From assembly GCF_007341385.1 (NCBI RefSeq), contig NZ_VJYD01000007.1, positions 62,001 to 126,000 of the forward strand: a stretch of DNA of 64,000 bases. Reading direction: 5' to 3'. The notes beneath the pieces were generated by a model. That model made no database searches. It saw nothing but the letters and a program-made list of their open reading frames with translations, and was not told the DNA's origin. This stretch comes from Flavobacterium daemonense (lineage in GTDB: Bacteria > Bacteroidota > Bacteroidia > Flavobacteriales > Flavobacteriaceae). This document shows, in pieces, positions 45,530 to 55,445 of this stretch (positions are counted from its first letter, which is position 1; each line of letters begins with the position of its first letter). Both the position numbers and the translations under genes were made by a program.

Positions 45530-46750
45530 TTATTTATTTAGTATTTCGTTATAAAGATTAAAATATTCTTTAAACTTCACATTTTTGTCAAAATTAGATA
45601 TTGCACTTTGTCTGCAGTTATTCTCATAAAAAATTTTCCCTTTATCCTTTATATATTCTATAGCGTTTAAAATTGCTCTAACGTCGCCTTTTTCCACAAC
45701 TATTCCAGTGTTATCCGTTACAGATTCCACACTTCCACCAGTTTTGTATGTAATTACAGGAGTTCCACATGCTAAAGATTCTAAATTGGTTGTTGGAAAG
45801 GTATCCTCAAAAGTAGGATTTACAAATACATCTGCCGCAGAATAAAGATCTGCAAGTTGTGCTACATTTTCTGTTCTTTGAATACCTACAATACTTTGAG
45901 GCATTTCAGCTAATTGTTCTTTAGTCAATCCTACTAAAACTATTACAAATAAATTTAGATCTAATAGCCCGTTTAATTTAACAAATTCCTCTAAACCTTT
46001 TCTTCTATCCCAAGTGCTAGCAACACCTAAAATGATAAATTTATTCTTTAAATTATATTTATCATCAATAAAATTTCTTGCTTTTTTTACATAAAATGTT
46101 TCCAGGTCAATTCCATTTTGGATTACTTGACAACGAAATTTTTTTAAAAATGATTCTTTTACATTATCAGACAACCAATTTGAAACAGGAACAATTACCA
46201 TATTATCTATCGAATTAAATATCCGATTTTTATCAATATAGTTTTTTTTAGAGCGATCAAAAATTAAACTCTTAGGATATTCATGTTTTTGTTCGCATTT
46301 ATAACACCCCGTTTTCCATTTGTTACAGCCCACAAAATCGAAATAGGCACAGTGCCCTGTAAAAGCCCAACAATCATGAAATGTCCAAACAACAGGAATG
46401 TTACTGTCTCTAAGAAATTTAAACAGAATTTCAATATTAATAAAATAGCCATGAAGATGATGTAAATGAATGATATCAGGTTTGATCTCCTTTATTAATT
46501 TTACTAATTTTTTTGTCGCTGTCCTAGAACTAAAACAATGGTTATCAAAAATTCTTGTTTCTAAACCATGCCAATAAACATCAAATTTAGATCCTATTTT
46601 AATTACGTCAGATGTACTAGGATTGCTTTCTCTAGCATAAGTGACATAACTTGTCCAACCATTTTCAATGACAGTTTCACCGATTTGTTCTGCAATTCTT
46701 CCCACCGAACCTTTATTAGCTTCTATTGCAATTTGTAAAAGTACTGGCAT
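45530..46750 (-). CDS. Glycosyltransferase, GT4 (WcfG-like)
   Basis: A 406-residue GT4 enzyme similar in layout to Bacteroidota capsule transferases. Visible are HLHHLHGYF (about 97-105), TFHDCWAFTGHCAYFD (about 122-137) followed by a Cys cluster (CNKWKTGCYKC) characteristic of this subgroup, and PTFEDTFPTTNLESLACGTP as the E-x7-E donor motif. It immediately precedes the amidotransferase gene, so it may transfer the acetamidino sugar or its neighbour; this is inference from position. Confidence 0.85.
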   Translation of the reverse strand: MPVLLQIAIEANKGSVGRIAEQIGETVIENGWTSYVTYARESNPSTSDVIKIGSKFDVYWHGLETRIFDNHCFSSRTATKKLVKLIKEIKPDIIHLHHLHGYFINIEILFKFLRDSNIPVVWTFHDCWAFTGHCAYFDFVGCNKWKTGCYKCEQKHEYPKSLIFDRSKKNYIDKNRIFNSIDNMVIVPVSNWLSDNVKESFLKKFRCQVIQNGIDLETFYVKKARNFIDDKYNLKNKFIILGVASTWDRRKGLEEFVKLNGLLDLNLFVIVLVGLTKEQLAEMPQSIVGIQRTENVAQLADLYSAADVFVNPTFEDTFPTTNLESLACGTPVITYKTGGSVESVTDNTGIVVEKGDVRAILNAIEYIKDKGKIFYENNCRQSAISNFDKNVKFKEYFNLYNEILNK

Positions 46751-46753
46751 ATT

Positions 46754-47938
46754 TTAAATTTGGAAAAAATTTTTAACAATTTTTTTTTCATCAAGTAATT
46801 TCATAAAATCGAAATCATTGTTTTTTATTTGGTTATAAAATTTCTCATCATTAATTAAAATATCAATAGCTTTATTTAGAGCCATGATATTTTTATTCTC
46901 ACTATCAGATTCCATCAGGTTGCTAGTTATAATTCCATTATTTGCAACGTAAATATCATTGAGCAAAAAATCGTAATTATTATCGCAATCTAATATTTCC
47001 CAAAGACCTAACGACGAATTTGTAGTTACAACAGGAGTTTTTAAAAAAATAGATTCAATTACAACACCTGGAAGACCTTCAGAAAAAGAACTAGATACTA
47101 AAATTGTACTTTTTTTGATATATTTATAAGGATTTGACTTAAACCCTAGAAAAAAAACATTTTCATACAAATCTAATTTTAAAACTAAATTTTTAAGATA
47201 GTTCTCGAAATTTTCTTCGCCACTACCAATAAAAATTAATTTTACATCGTCATCAATCTTTCTACATTTTTTTAATTCATAAAATGATTCTATTAATCTG
47301 TTGGGAGCTTTATTTGCATCGAATCGTCCCACATAAATAATTGATTTTCCATCAAATAAAAACTCTTCTTCATCGGGTAATTGTTCCTCCGATTTTACTC
47401 TAATTTCTTCAAAATCATGAACATTATAAACTACCCTTAGTTTTGCATCATTAATAGAAAATTTATTTGAAATCGAGTTTTTAATTTCCTTACTTACACA
47501 AAAAAAAGCATTCAGTTTAGAATATAGAAATTTATATGACAAAAACTGAAAATAAAAACTAATTTTCCCTTCAGATTTAGATTGATAATATGGCGCATGA
47601 AAAATACCTATTTTTTTCTCTGAGCCAAAACTTAAAAGGTTTATAGTTGTTCCTGCTTCTTGCGTTGTAATAGATATATCTGGTTTTATAAGAGATTTTA
47701 TTTTGTATAACTTGTAGACTTTTTTTAGATTGTAAATTTGACGAACAGCAAAATTACCCGATCTACATTCTTTTATATTATATAAATTCTCAAATCTATA
47801 GAAATCTTTTTCAGATGATTTCAAATTTACGACATGCAATTCAACTTCATTTATATTAGAGAGTGCCTTATACAGGTTGTATGAAACTTTTTCTATCGTT
47901 CCAACTTCAATGGATGTCAAAATTAATACTATTTTCAT
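46754..47938 (-). CDS. Glycosyltransferase, GT4 family
   Basis: A 394-residue GT-B enzyme. The donor-binding region has VSSSFSEGLPGVVIESI (E-x7-E pattern) and the middle has IIYVGRFDANKAPNRLIES, the classic GT4 linker. Nucleotide-sugar donor and acceptor cannot be told. The 4-base overlap with the polymerase gene and the 3-base gap to the next glycosyltransferase suggest co-translation. Confidence 0.85.
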   Translation of the reverse strand: MKIVLILTSIEVGTIEKVSYNLYKALSNINEVELHVVNLKSSEKDFYRFENLYNIKECRSGNFAVRQIYNLKKVYKLYKIKSLIKPDISITTQEAGTTINLLSFGSEKKIGIFHAPYYQSKSEGKISFYFQFLSYKFLYSKLNAFFCVSKEIKNSISNKFSINDAKLRVVYNVHDFEEIRVKSEEQLPDEEEFLFDGKSIIYVGRFDANKAPNRLIESFYELKKCRKIDDDVKLIFIGSGEENFENYLKNLVLKLDLYENVFFLGFKSNPYKYIKKSTILVSSSFSEGLPGVVIESIFLKTPVVTTNSSLGLWEILDCDNNYDFLLNDIYVANNGIITSNLMESDSENKNIMALNKAIDILINDEKFYNQIKNNDFDFMKLLDEKKIVKNFFQI

Positions 47939-49212
47939 TTTAGCAGAACGTTTACCAGAGGCGTTGGTTCAGAAACAAATGAACTCGTAATAAAATTTCC
48001 AACAAAAATAAAAACACTTTGGAAATCAATAAATTCTCTTAACTTTTGAACGATAATAATACTAAGAAACGGCAATAAAATTAATTTTAAAGTATTAAAA
48101 TAAGGCAACTTCATTAGTTGATTTAAATTTATAAAGAAAAAAAACATTGATAATATTAAAAATATTGTTAAAAATCTACCAAATGAAGGTATTATCGCAG
48201 ACATATTTATCCATAACACATTAAACAACAAAAATTTATAAAATAGCAAAAAACTTTCATTTCTAATAATCTCTTTTTTGTAGGAAAAAAACATATAGCA
48301 AATAATTAAGAAAGGAACAAAAGATTGAGAAAACTGCGAAGCTAAAATAAAAAGACTGGTGTCCTTATTTTCCTCAGCAACCAATGCTACAGTATTGGGA
48401 TCTGTATAAAAATCAAGTTTATATTTTACAAATTCCGGAAAAAAATCAGTTACAGTATTTAGCAATGAAGGTGGTAGTCCCTTAAATAAAAAACTAACAA
48501 TAAATAATACAAAAAAGTAATTAATATTAATTTTAGAAACAAATTGATAAATGATAAAGAAAACAATTGGTATAGTAAATGAAACATGAACTAAACAGGA
48601 GCACAAAATCAATATAAATCCTTTAGGTTTGTTTTTAAAATAGAACATAATGACTCCTAATAAAAAAACGTTAAGCCCGGTCCACATCCTGACACCATTA
48701 ATGTTCCATAACGGATTTAACAAAACAAATGTTAATAAAAGATAAGAAGCAAATCCAGCTAATTTCACAGCACTTATATCGATCATTAACCAAATAATTT
48801 TACCTAAAAAAAAGCTAAATACTAAACCAAAAACAGCAAATAAAACATGTGGATCATCTGTAAAAGCTGAAACACACCAAGTAACTAATGGCTGGTATAT
48901 ATCACTCTGCAACGTATCTACACTATAAAACCCATTTACCAACTCTTTAAAGGAAATTGGATTAATATGATAGTTTTGCAGTTCCATTGCATAAAACTCG
49001 GAATCTGACGGTAAATTAACTTTTGAACTAGGTATTATGAATGTAAATCCAAAATATAGACCAAACAGGACGAACAAGTATTTTGCCCATTTCTTTCGAT
49101 ACAAAACAAAAGATATAACTAAAGACGAAAATGGCAATATCAGATATAAAACTAATGATATGCCAAACTCCTTTAGCGATTTTTTAGAATATACTGTAAA
49201 ACTTTCAGACAT
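47935..49212 (-). CDS. wzy: EpsG-like O-antigen/capsule polymerase candidate (Wzy)
   Basis: A 425-residue membrane protein with roughly 10-12 hydrophobic segments, and a soluble loop at about 70-110 that includes PSDSEFYAMELQ. This is the pattern of EpsG-family polymerases, including the acidic DSEFY element. It lies between glycosyltransferases and close to wzx, the usual place for wzy. Family assignment rests on topology, context and this loop rather than catalytic residues. It overlaps the next glycosyltransferase by 4 bases. Confidence 0.75.
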   Translation of the reverse strand: MSESFTVYSKKSLKEFGISLVLYLILPFSSLVISFVLYRKKWAKYLFVLFGLYFGFTFIIPSSKVNLPSDSEFYAMELQNYHINPISFKELVNGFYSVDTLQSDIYQPLVTWCVSAFTDDPHVLFAVFGLVFSFFLGKIIWLMIDISAVKLAGFASYLLLTFVLLNPLWNINGVRMWTGLNVFLLGVIMFYFKNKPKGFILILCSCLVHVSFTIPIVFFIIYQFVSKININYFFVLFIVSFLFKGLPPSLLNTVTDFFPEFVKYKLDFYTDPNTVALVAEENKDTSLFILASQFSQSFVPFLIICYMFFSYKKEIIRNESFLLFYKFLLFNVLWINMSAIIPSFGRFLTIFLILSMFFFFINLNQLMKLPYFNTLKLILLPFLSIIIVQKLREFIDFQSVFIFVGNFITSSFVSEPTPLVNVLLK

Positions 49213-49214
49213 TA

Positions 49215-50309
49215 TTAAATTTCGAGAAATTTATTGACCACATTAACAATATTATATCTTTCTAAGTCATGAACTTTAAATTCATCATGATAAATTCCAT
49301 TCAAGAAATCGTTAAACTTCTTTTTATCAATATTTTTCATACTTACAGATAAAATAGGACGCCCTGACAAAGAATAATCAATTAATTTACTTGGTGTTTG
49401 ATTTTCAGATTCATTCTCAATATTTAGTAAGAAATCTACAAGACTCATTTTCTTAAGAAGCTCGATTCTTGGTATTGATGAATTGATAATCAATTTTTCA
49501 CCTAGGATTTCTTTATAATCTTTTATTAAACTGTCTTCAGATGTATATATGATAAATCTAAAATTTGATTTAATTTGAGTCAAATAATCCAAAAATGGTC
49601 TTGGATCTCTAGAGCCTTTATAAAAAATTCCTGCATAAAGAAAAGTAGGAATATTATTTTTATTATAAAGTTCTTTTTCTAAGGTAGAAAAATCAAATCC
49701 TTGTGGAATAATTTCAATTTTTTCATGAAATTCTTTATAATAAGCTTTTCTTCCAATTTCGACAGGGATAGTGATTTTATCTGCCATTCTGCAGAACAAA
49801 TTTTCTAAAAACTTAAAATAAAAAGGAGGATTAATAATTGGATTTCCCATAAAAGGATCTCCACAATCAGCAATCCATCTATCAGGAAAATTTTCAATCT
49901 TTGACTTCTTTGCAATAGCCACTCCCCAATGAATTGGAAAAGGATAAGCAATTGAAATCATTAAATCAATTTTATTAGTATTACTCTTAAGAATCTTTTT
50001 TACTTTAAAAAGAAGTTCGATATTAGGATATTGTAATAAATGATATAAGTATTTGTTTAAAATACGTTTTACTAAAGAAAGATGATTAAAAATTCGCCAA
50101 TCTAAAAAGTTGTGTACAGTTCCTACATTAACACTTTCGACATTAGAAAATTCTTTTTTAAACAATTCGAAATTATCTTTACTAAGACTGCAGACAACTT
50201 TAACTTTAAATCCTCGTTTGACAAATTCTTTTACAAGTTCGCTTGCACGAAAAGATCTGGGACTCTGAATGGGATAAATATCCTTGCAGATTATAAGTAT
50301 GTTCTTCAA
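49215..50309 (-). CDS. Glycosyltransferase, GT4-like (TTG start)
   Basis: A 364-residue GT-B protein. The N-terminus (ILIICKDIYPIQSPRSFRA) matches the usual GT4 start with the acceptor-side loop. The C-terminal half contains FLYAGIFYKGSRDPRPF and NESENQTPSKLIDYSLSGRP, the E/D-rich donor motif in a PSK(L)-type variant. No ATG lies between the upstream in-frame stop and this conserved N-terminus, so TTG at 50309 is the likely start. The gene ends 2 bases before the wzy candidate. Confidence 0.75.
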   Translation of the reverse strand: MKNILIICKDIYPIQSPRSFRASELVKEFVKRGFKVKVVCSLSKDNFELFKKEFSNVESVNVGTVHNFLDWRIFNHLSLVKRILNKYLYHLLQYPNIELLFKVKKILKSNTNKIDLMISIAYPFPIHWGVAIAKKSKIENFPDRWIADCGDPFMGNPIINPPFYFKFLENLFCRMADKITIPVEIGRKAYYKEFHEKIEIIPQGFDFSTLEKELYNKNNIPTFLYAGIFYKGSRDPRPFLDYLTQIKSNFRFIIYTSEDSLIKDYKEILGEKLIINSSIPRIELLKKMSLVDFLLNIENESENQTPSKLIDYSLSGRPILSVSMKNIDKKKFNDFLNGIYHDEFKVHDLERYNIVNVVNKFLEI

Positions 50310-50439
50310 GGTTTGATTAATTAAACTAAAAATAAAATTCTTGAAACTAAAGCAATATTACCTTCAATTTTTATTAATAAATAATGTTAAGACTTAAATT
50401 ATTATATTTTTATTTAAAATGTTTAAACAAAAATTAAAA
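50310..50439. other. 130-base gene-free stretch between two GT genes
   Basis: Very AT-rich and without a recognised promoter pair, terminator or small frame. It breaks an otherwise tightly packed series, so a gene loss or insertion here is possible. Confidence 0.35.
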
Positions 50440-51501
50440 CTATAGATGATGATTCCACAAAACTCTATACTCTTTTATTAATTTTTCGGTTACCTTTTTC
50501 ACATCATGTATTTCCTCTACAAACAAACGAGAAGAAACTCCAATCTCCTGTAATTTCTCATATGAAAAACTAATTGTATTTTTTAAAACATCATAAATAG
50601 AGTCAGGATCAGCCGATATTATTGGCATATTAAAACCATAATCAACCTCTTTAAAATAACTATCTCTTATAAAACAGATAACAGGTCTTCCAATTGCCAT
50701 TGCTTCAATACTTGCAGTACCATACCAACCTGCTAAAATCTGATCAATAAATATATCGCATTTTAAATATCTATTTTTTAACTCCAAATGAGTTACACCT
50801 TCAACCAAGTCAATTTCTAAAGGATATCCTTCTTCAATCAATTTATTTAAAGCTTCTAGGATATAATCAGAGCCCTTAAAACCTCTATGTGTCGGAGCAT
50901 GCATAATTCTTAACTTATCTTTCTTCTCAAGAGGACTAAAGTTAAAATCAGAAATATCAATTGCTAGTGGTAAAACTGTTGATTTATTGACAAATTCAGA
51001 ATATAGTGGGGCGCATACAAATTTTTTATCAATATATCCAGACTCCCTTTTTAATCTTTTTGTAATTATTTTATCATTGTTTAATCCATCTTGTTTTAAA
51101 GGAAAGCGTCCAAAACTATTTGTCCATTTATACTTTTTAATGGAATACTCATATAATTGGCAATCGGTTCCTAAATATTCCATTATTACTTTTTTACCAA
51201 ACAGCTTATACAATGGTAAATCTAATTGATAAGGGAATAAACTTGTCCCATAATAAAAATGAAATGTATTAAAGTAGAAAAAACATTTTATTCGTTTAAT
51301 ATAATTTAAAGAATGTCTTACCACTTTTGTAATAAAATTTCCACCAAATAATAATTGCAAATCAGCTTGTCTTTTGAAGCTATCTGGATAAACAATAGAC
51401 AATGACTCAATTCCTTGATTCCTTAATTCACGAGAAAAAAAACCAGCTTGAGTTCCATAATTAACTAGTCCATGAAAAACTTTTATCTTCTTTTCTTTCA
51501 T
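50440..51501 (-). CDS. Glycosyltransferase (GT-B fold, GT4-like)
   Basis: A 353-residue predicted glycosyltransferase. The C-terminal half has GWYGTASIEAMAIGRPVI (about 265-282), the acidic donor-binding loop of GT-B enzymes, and APTHRGFKGSDYI (about 201-213), a UDP-type linker seen in GT4-like proteins. The N-terminal half is divergent. It probably adds one sugar to the lipid-linked repeat unit made by this block. A 130-base gap follows. Confidence 0.7.
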   Translation of the reverse strand: MKEKKIKVFHGLVNYGTQAGFFSRELRNQGIESLSIVYPDSFKRQADLQLLFGGNFITKVVRHSLNYIKRIKCFFYFNTFHFYYGTSLFPYQLDLPLYKLFGKKVIMEYLGTDCQLYEYSIKKYKWTNSFGRFPLKQDGLNNDKIITKRLKRESGYIDKKFVCAPLYSEFVNKSTVLPLAIDISDFNFSPLEKKDKLRIMHAPTHRGFKGSDYILEALNKLIEEGYPLEIDLVEGVTHLELKNRYLKCDIFIDQILAGWYGTASIEAMAIGRPVICFIRDSYFKEVDYGFNMPIISADPDSIYDVLKNTISFSYEKLQEIGVSSRLFVEEIHDVKKVTEKLIKEYRVLWNHHL

Positions 51502-51504
51502 AAA

Positions 51505-52971
51505 CTATGATTTACGAATTAGAGACTTTAAATTAAACAATTTATCTAACTCTATTAAGGAAAATCCAATTGAAAACAGACAACCTAATGTTCCGAAAAA
51601 ATATGAATAAGGTGCAGTCACATAACGATTGATAAGAAAACAACATAGCCCTATTATAAATTGTTGAACTAAAATTTTAAGAAATTTTGTCTGTAGTATA
51701 AAATCATACTTTTTTTTGCACACAAAAAAAACCTGAATAAAGTAAAAAAAGTACATTAGCAAAAAGGAAATACCTAGCCCTTCTAAACCATAAAGATAAT
51801 ACCCCAAAATATTAAAAAATAAACCATATCCTATAACGCTCAATTCATTTAAAAAAAAAAGCTTTGAATCAGATTTAGCTAAGAAAATATAAGAGATTGA
51901 CCATGAAGATGCTTTAAAATACATACCTAAAGAAGCCCAAGCAATCATTGAAGTAACAGGCAAAAACTTAGTTGAATACAATAATAGTACTGCCCATCCG
52001 CTAAAAGTCATAAAAATTGCGAGAACCGGACCTAAAAGTAATAAACCTATTTCTCCTTGTTGATTAATTAATTTATTGGTTTCAATTTTATCATGACTTA
52101 CCCCTGAAAGTCTTGGATAATAATCAGTTCCCATTGCCGAGAAAATCATACCAACATAAGTTCCTATAATAGCAAAACCCGCATTATAAAGACCTACATC
52201 AACTACAGTTCCTGTATTACTTATGTATATTCGCAACAAATAAGATCCTCCTGTGGTCAGCAAAGCGCTTAAACTTAGTAAAAAACCCATTTTTAGCATG
52301 ATTTTTCCACTCTGCCATGTTTTCTCCTTGCTTATTGACACTTTAGCTATTTTAATCTTATCAACAAAATACCATGTTAACAACATTAACACAAGAGATG
52401 ATATAATAATTACAGGTACAACTCCTTTAACTCCAAAAAAATAATAAATCGGTACAACAAGAAATAAACCTAAAACAGACCCATAAATTGATGATAATGA
52501 TAAGTACTTCAATTTACGCATACCTTGCAAAACAGCATCTTGGCCTGCAGTTAATTGATTAAATAGTAAAATTACACAGATCCATCTGAAACCGTTGGTA
52601 TATTCACTATTCCCAAACGTTATTTGGCTTAACCATGGTGCTAGCAAGAAAGTAATTATCATTCCAAGTAGTCCAGTAATCCAAACTAACCGCTTCAAAA
52701 TAGTAACCTCAACCGCAATTTGCTGTTCATTTCCTAAACTATATGACGCTGCAATATTTTTAACAGCACTTGTCCTTAAACCGAAATTTGTTAAACTACC
52801 TATTAAATCAGTGGTAGAAGTTAATAACCCGACAATACCCATTCCTGCAGGACCTAAAAAGATAGCTACTAATTTTGAACGCACAATGCTAACTAGTATA
52901 CCAATAAACTGAGTTCCACCAAAAATAGATGTAGCTTTAATAATTTCCTTATAAGAATTTTTTTCAGACAT
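51505..52971 (-). CDS. wzx: Wzx-type polysaccharide flippase
   Basis: An integral membrane protein of 488 residues with about 12 hydrophobic helices, of the polysaccharide transporter branch of the MOP superfamily. The N-terminus (SIFGGTQFIGILVSIVRSK) and a repeated GPAGMGIVGL region resemble Wzx proteins. It would flip the undecaprenyl-linked repeat unit to the periplasm for the Wzy candidate at 47935. It overlaps the aminotransferase gene by one base and is followed 3 bases later by a glycosyltransferase. Confidence 0.88.
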   Translation of the reverse strand: MSEKNSYKEIIKATSIFGGTQFIGILVSIVRSKLVAIFLGPAGMGIVGLLTSTTDLIGSLTNFGLRTSAVKNIAASYSLGNEQQIAVEVTILKRLVWITGLLGMIITFLLAPWLSQITFGNSEYTNGFRWICVILLFNQLTAGQDAVLQGMRKLKYLSLSSIYGSVLGLFLVVPIYYFFGVKGVVPVIIISSLVLMLLTWYFVDKIKIAKVSISKEKTWQSGKIMLKMGFLLSLSALLTTGGSYLLRIYISNTGTVVDVGLYNAGFAIIGTYVGMIFSAMGTDYYPRLSGVSHDKIETNKLINQQGEIGLLLLGPVLAIFMTFSGWAVLLLYSTKFLPVTSMIAWASLGMYFKASSWSISYIFLAKSDSKLFFLNELSVIGYGLFFNILGYYLYGLEGLGISFLLMYFFYFIQVFFVCKKKYDFILQTKFLKILVQQFIIGLCCFLINRYVTAPYSYFFGTLGCLFSIGFSLIELDKLFNLKSLIRKS

Positions 52972-54077
52972 TAAATATTGAAATCATTTAGAGTTTCACA
53001 GATATAAACAATGTCTTCTTTACTTATTACCGGGCTTATTGGCAAGCTCAAAACTTCTTCATGAATTAATTCTGTGATTGGTAATGTTAGGTTATCAAAT
53101 ATTTTGGAATAACATTGTTGTTTATGTAATGGGATTGGATAATGGATTAACGTTTGTATTCCTTTCTCAAGTAGAAATTTTTGCAGTTTTTCACGTTGTG
53201 TAGTTCGAATAACAAAAAGATGCCATACATGTTCATTTAATAAATCATTTTTAGGCAGGATAATTAATTCGTTTTTTATATTTTGAATATAATATTTTGC
53301 AATTTCCTGACGCAAAGAATTTTCATTATCAATGTAACGTAATTTAACTTCCAAAAAAGCAGCTTGAATTTCATCCATCCTACTATTAAGTCCTTGGTAT
53401 TGATTAACATATTTGGTTGGAGAACCATAATTAGCTAACGTCCGAATTGTTGTTGCTAAAACATCATCTTTACATACTACTGCACCAGAATCCCCTAAAG
53501 CACCGAGATTCTTACCCGGATAAAAACTAAAACCTGATGCATCACCCAAATTTCCCGTTCTAATACCTTTCCAAGTGGCACCAATCGCCTGTGCATTGTC
53601 TTCAATAATTTTTAAATCATATTTTTTTGATAACACTTCTACATCTTCACTCCAACAAACTTTACCATAAAGATGGACTAGCATGATCGCTTTTGTTTTT
53701 GCTGTAATCTTGTTTTCAATTAAATTCAAATCTAAGTTAAATGTATCTAAATTAGGTTCTACCAAAACTGGCACAAGCTTATTATCAGTTATAGCTAAAA
53801 CTGACGCTATATAAGTATTGGCTGGGACTATTACTTCATCTCCTTCTTTCATAAATCCTAACTCAATGTAAGCTTTGAAAATAAGGCGTAAAGCATCTAA
53901 ACCATTTGCTACTGCCACTGCGTTTCCACCTCCTTGAAATTCTTGCAAAGAAGTTTCAAACTCTTTTACCCTTTCTCCTAATAAATACCAACCACTATCA
54001 ATAACTTCAGAAGCAACTAGCTTTAATTCAGCAGAATACTGAGCATTTATCTTTTGTAAATCTAAAAATTTAATCAT
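52971..54077 (-). CDS. fdtB: dTDP-3-keto-6-deoxyhexose 3-aminotransferase (FdtB/QdtB-like)
   Basis: DegT/DnrJ/EryC1-family PLP aminotransferase, 368 residues. [11 protein letters not shown] (Asp160 pairs with the PLP ring nitrogen) and [12 protein letters not shown] (Lys189 is the Schiff-base residue) are visible. Together with the neighbouring cupins and acetyltransferase it completes a 3-acetamido-3,6-dideoxyhexose pathway from the RmlB product. Its stop codon shares one base with the wzx start. The FdtB versus QdtB assignment (galacto or gluco product) follows the unknown isomerase specificity. Confidence 0.82.
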   Translation of the reverse strand: MIKFLDLQKINAQYSAELKLVASEVIDSGWYLLGERVKEFETSLQEFQGGGNAVAVANGLDALRLIFKAYIELGFMKEGDEVIVPANTYIASVLAITDNKLVPVLVEPNLDTFNLDLNLIENKITAKTKAIMLVHLYGKVCWSEDVEVLSKKYDLKIIEDNAQAIGATWKGIRTGNLGDASGFSFYPGKNLGALGDSGAVVCKDDVLATTIRTLANYGSPTKYVNQYQGLNSRMDEIQAAFLEVKLRYIDNENSLRQEIAKYYIQNIKNELIILPKNDLLNEHVWHLFVIRTTQREKLQKFLLEKGIQTLIHYPIPLHKQQCYSKIFDNLTLPITELIHEEVLSLPISPVISKEDIVYICETLNDFNI

Positions 54078-54625
54078 TTTTTTATAGGTTTATATCCTTT
54101 TAAATAATATTCTTCTCCGGTTTTTTTATCTTTTAGATCTAAATCTAAAAGACATAAATCATCTGTAATGTAACCTTTATGTTCGGCTGGATTTCCGTAC
54201 CAAACCGTATATGGCAGTATATTTTTAGTTACAACACTCCCAGCTCCTATGAATGATTTTTCTCCAACTTCTAAACCTGCAATAACTGTTGAATTTGCTC
54301 CAATAGAACAGCCTGCTTTTATTACAGTTTTTTTAAACTCCTTTGGATAAACTTTAGATCGAGGTACAAAATCATTGGTAAATGTGACATTAGGGCCTAT
54401 AAAAACATTATCCTCTAATCTTACGCCATCCCATATCTGAACACCAGACTTTATTGTAACATTATTACCTATTATAACATCGTTTTCAATAAAACAATTA
54501 CAATTTATATTACAATTTTCTCCAATTATAGCGTTTTGTAAAATAACTGTAAATTGCCAGACATATGTATCTTTACCAATTCTTTCCGATTTGACATCAG
54601 ATAACGGATGAATTTTATTAAGCAT
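54074..54625 (-). CDS. dTDP-3-amino-3,6-dideoxyhexose N-acetyltransferase (left-handed beta-helix)
   Basis: Hexapeptide-repeat acyltransferase of 183 residues. Repeats of the [LIV]-G-x-x-x-x kind run from about 18 to 150, and the C-terminal [11 protein letters not shown] loop is typical of FdtC/QdtC and WbbJ relatives. The position between the cupins and aminotransferase points to N-acetylation of the 3-amino group using acetyl-CoA, giving dTDP-Fuc3NAc or dTDP-Qui3NAc. Its end overlaps the start of the aminotransferase gene by 4 bases. Confidence 0.8.
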   Translation of the reverse strand: MLNKIHPLSDVKSERIGKDTYVWQFTVILQNAIIGENCNINCNCFIENDVIIGNNVTIKSGVQIWDGVRLEDNVFIGPNVTFTNDFVPRSKVYPKEFKKTVIKAGCSIGANSTVIAGLEVGEKSFIGAGSVVTKNILPYTVWYGNPAEHKGYITDDLCLLDLDLKDKKTGEEYYLKGYKPIKK

Positions 54626-55037
54626 TTATAAAATTTAAATAATCATCATATTTTCTGACATAATCTTCTTCAAAATATCTATGTGAAGCTAAAACTAAAC
54701 AAATAGAACCGCTTGAAAAGTTAATTTCAGAAGCCCAAATACCTGGTGGTATATGCAAACCTAAGTCTGGTCTATTTAGTAAAACCTGTCTTTTGGTTAA
54801 TCCATCATCCAACAAAACCTCAAAACTTCCGCTGACAGCAACTAAAAATTGATGGCATTCTTTATGAGAATGCGCACCTCTTGATTCACCACCAGGTATA
54901 TCGTACAAGTAGAAAATTCGCTCTACTGCAAAAGGAATCTCTAAATTATTGTTAATAGCAGTAATATGCCCTGTCCTATCTCCAATACGATTCAAATGTA
55001 AAAGATTACATTCAAAAACAGTCCTTCTATTGTTCAT
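54618..55037 (-). CDS. fdtA: dTDP-4-keto-6-deoxyglucose 3,4-ketoisomerase (FdtA/QdtA-like cupin)
   Basis: The second tandem WxcM-family cupin (139 residues). It keeps the canonical H-x-H pair in GGESRGAHSHKECHQF (about 54-69), which in FdtA/QdtA binds and isomerises the 4-keto sugar. Its product would be aminated by the aminotransferase at 52971 and acetylated by the enzyme at 54074. Whether the product is galacto (Fdt) or gluco (Qdt) cannot be told from motifs. It overlaps the acetyltransferase gene by 8 bases. Confidence 0.78.
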   Translation of the reverse strand: MNNRRTVFECNLLHLNRIGDRTGHITAINNNLEIPFAVERIFYLYDIPGGESRGAHSHKECHQFLVAVSGSFEVLLDDGLTKRQVLLNRPDLGLHIPPGIWASEINFSSGSICLVLASHRYFEEDYVRKYDDYLNFINA

Positions 55038-55434
55038 CTGTTATTCTTTTAAATTCTTGAAAATCTCTTATATAATCTTCCTTAAAAAAAGATTCACTGG
55101 AAATATGTAAAGCTAGAGCATTTGTAGAGAAATTCTCGATATGCCTCCATGTTTTAGCCGGCAAATATAGCCCATAATAGCTCCTATTTAATGATATTTT
55201 TTCTTGTATACCTTCATTGGATGTAATGACAACGTCAAAACTTCCACTTAATGCTACTATAATTTCTTCTTGTTTATAATAAGCATGCCCTCCTCTAATT
55301 TCACCACCAGGCACATCGTATGTCCAAAAAGTTCTTTCAATTTTAAAAGGAATCTGATCAGAATGCTGCAAAAATGTTAAATTACCTCTTGGGTCTTGTA
55401 TTTTAGGAAAATTTATAATTTTATGTTTCATCAT
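55027..55434 (-). CDS. FdtA/QdtA-family cupin, variant active site (HxY)
   Basis: A small cupin of the dTDP-sugar 3,4-ketoisomerase (WxcM-like) family, which turns dTDP-4-keto-6-deoxyglucose into the 3-keto isomer. The signature here is GGEIRGGHAYYK (about 44-55). Family isomerases such as FdtA carry H-x-H in this position; here the second His is Tyr. It overlaps the next cupin by 11 bases, so the two are likely co-translated. It may be an active isomerase of a different clade, a partner subunit, or an enzyme with another specificity. Starts at ATG 55434, with a second ATG one codon later. Confidence 0.75.
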   Translation of the reverse strand: MMKHKIINFPKIQDPRGNLTFLQHSDQIPFKIERTFWTYDVPGGEIRGGHAYYKQEEIIVALSGSFDVVITSNEGIQEKISLNRSYYGLYLPAKTWRHIENFSTNALALHISSESFFKEDYIRDFQEFKRITDEQ

Positions 55435-55445
55435 AACTCAGTGTA

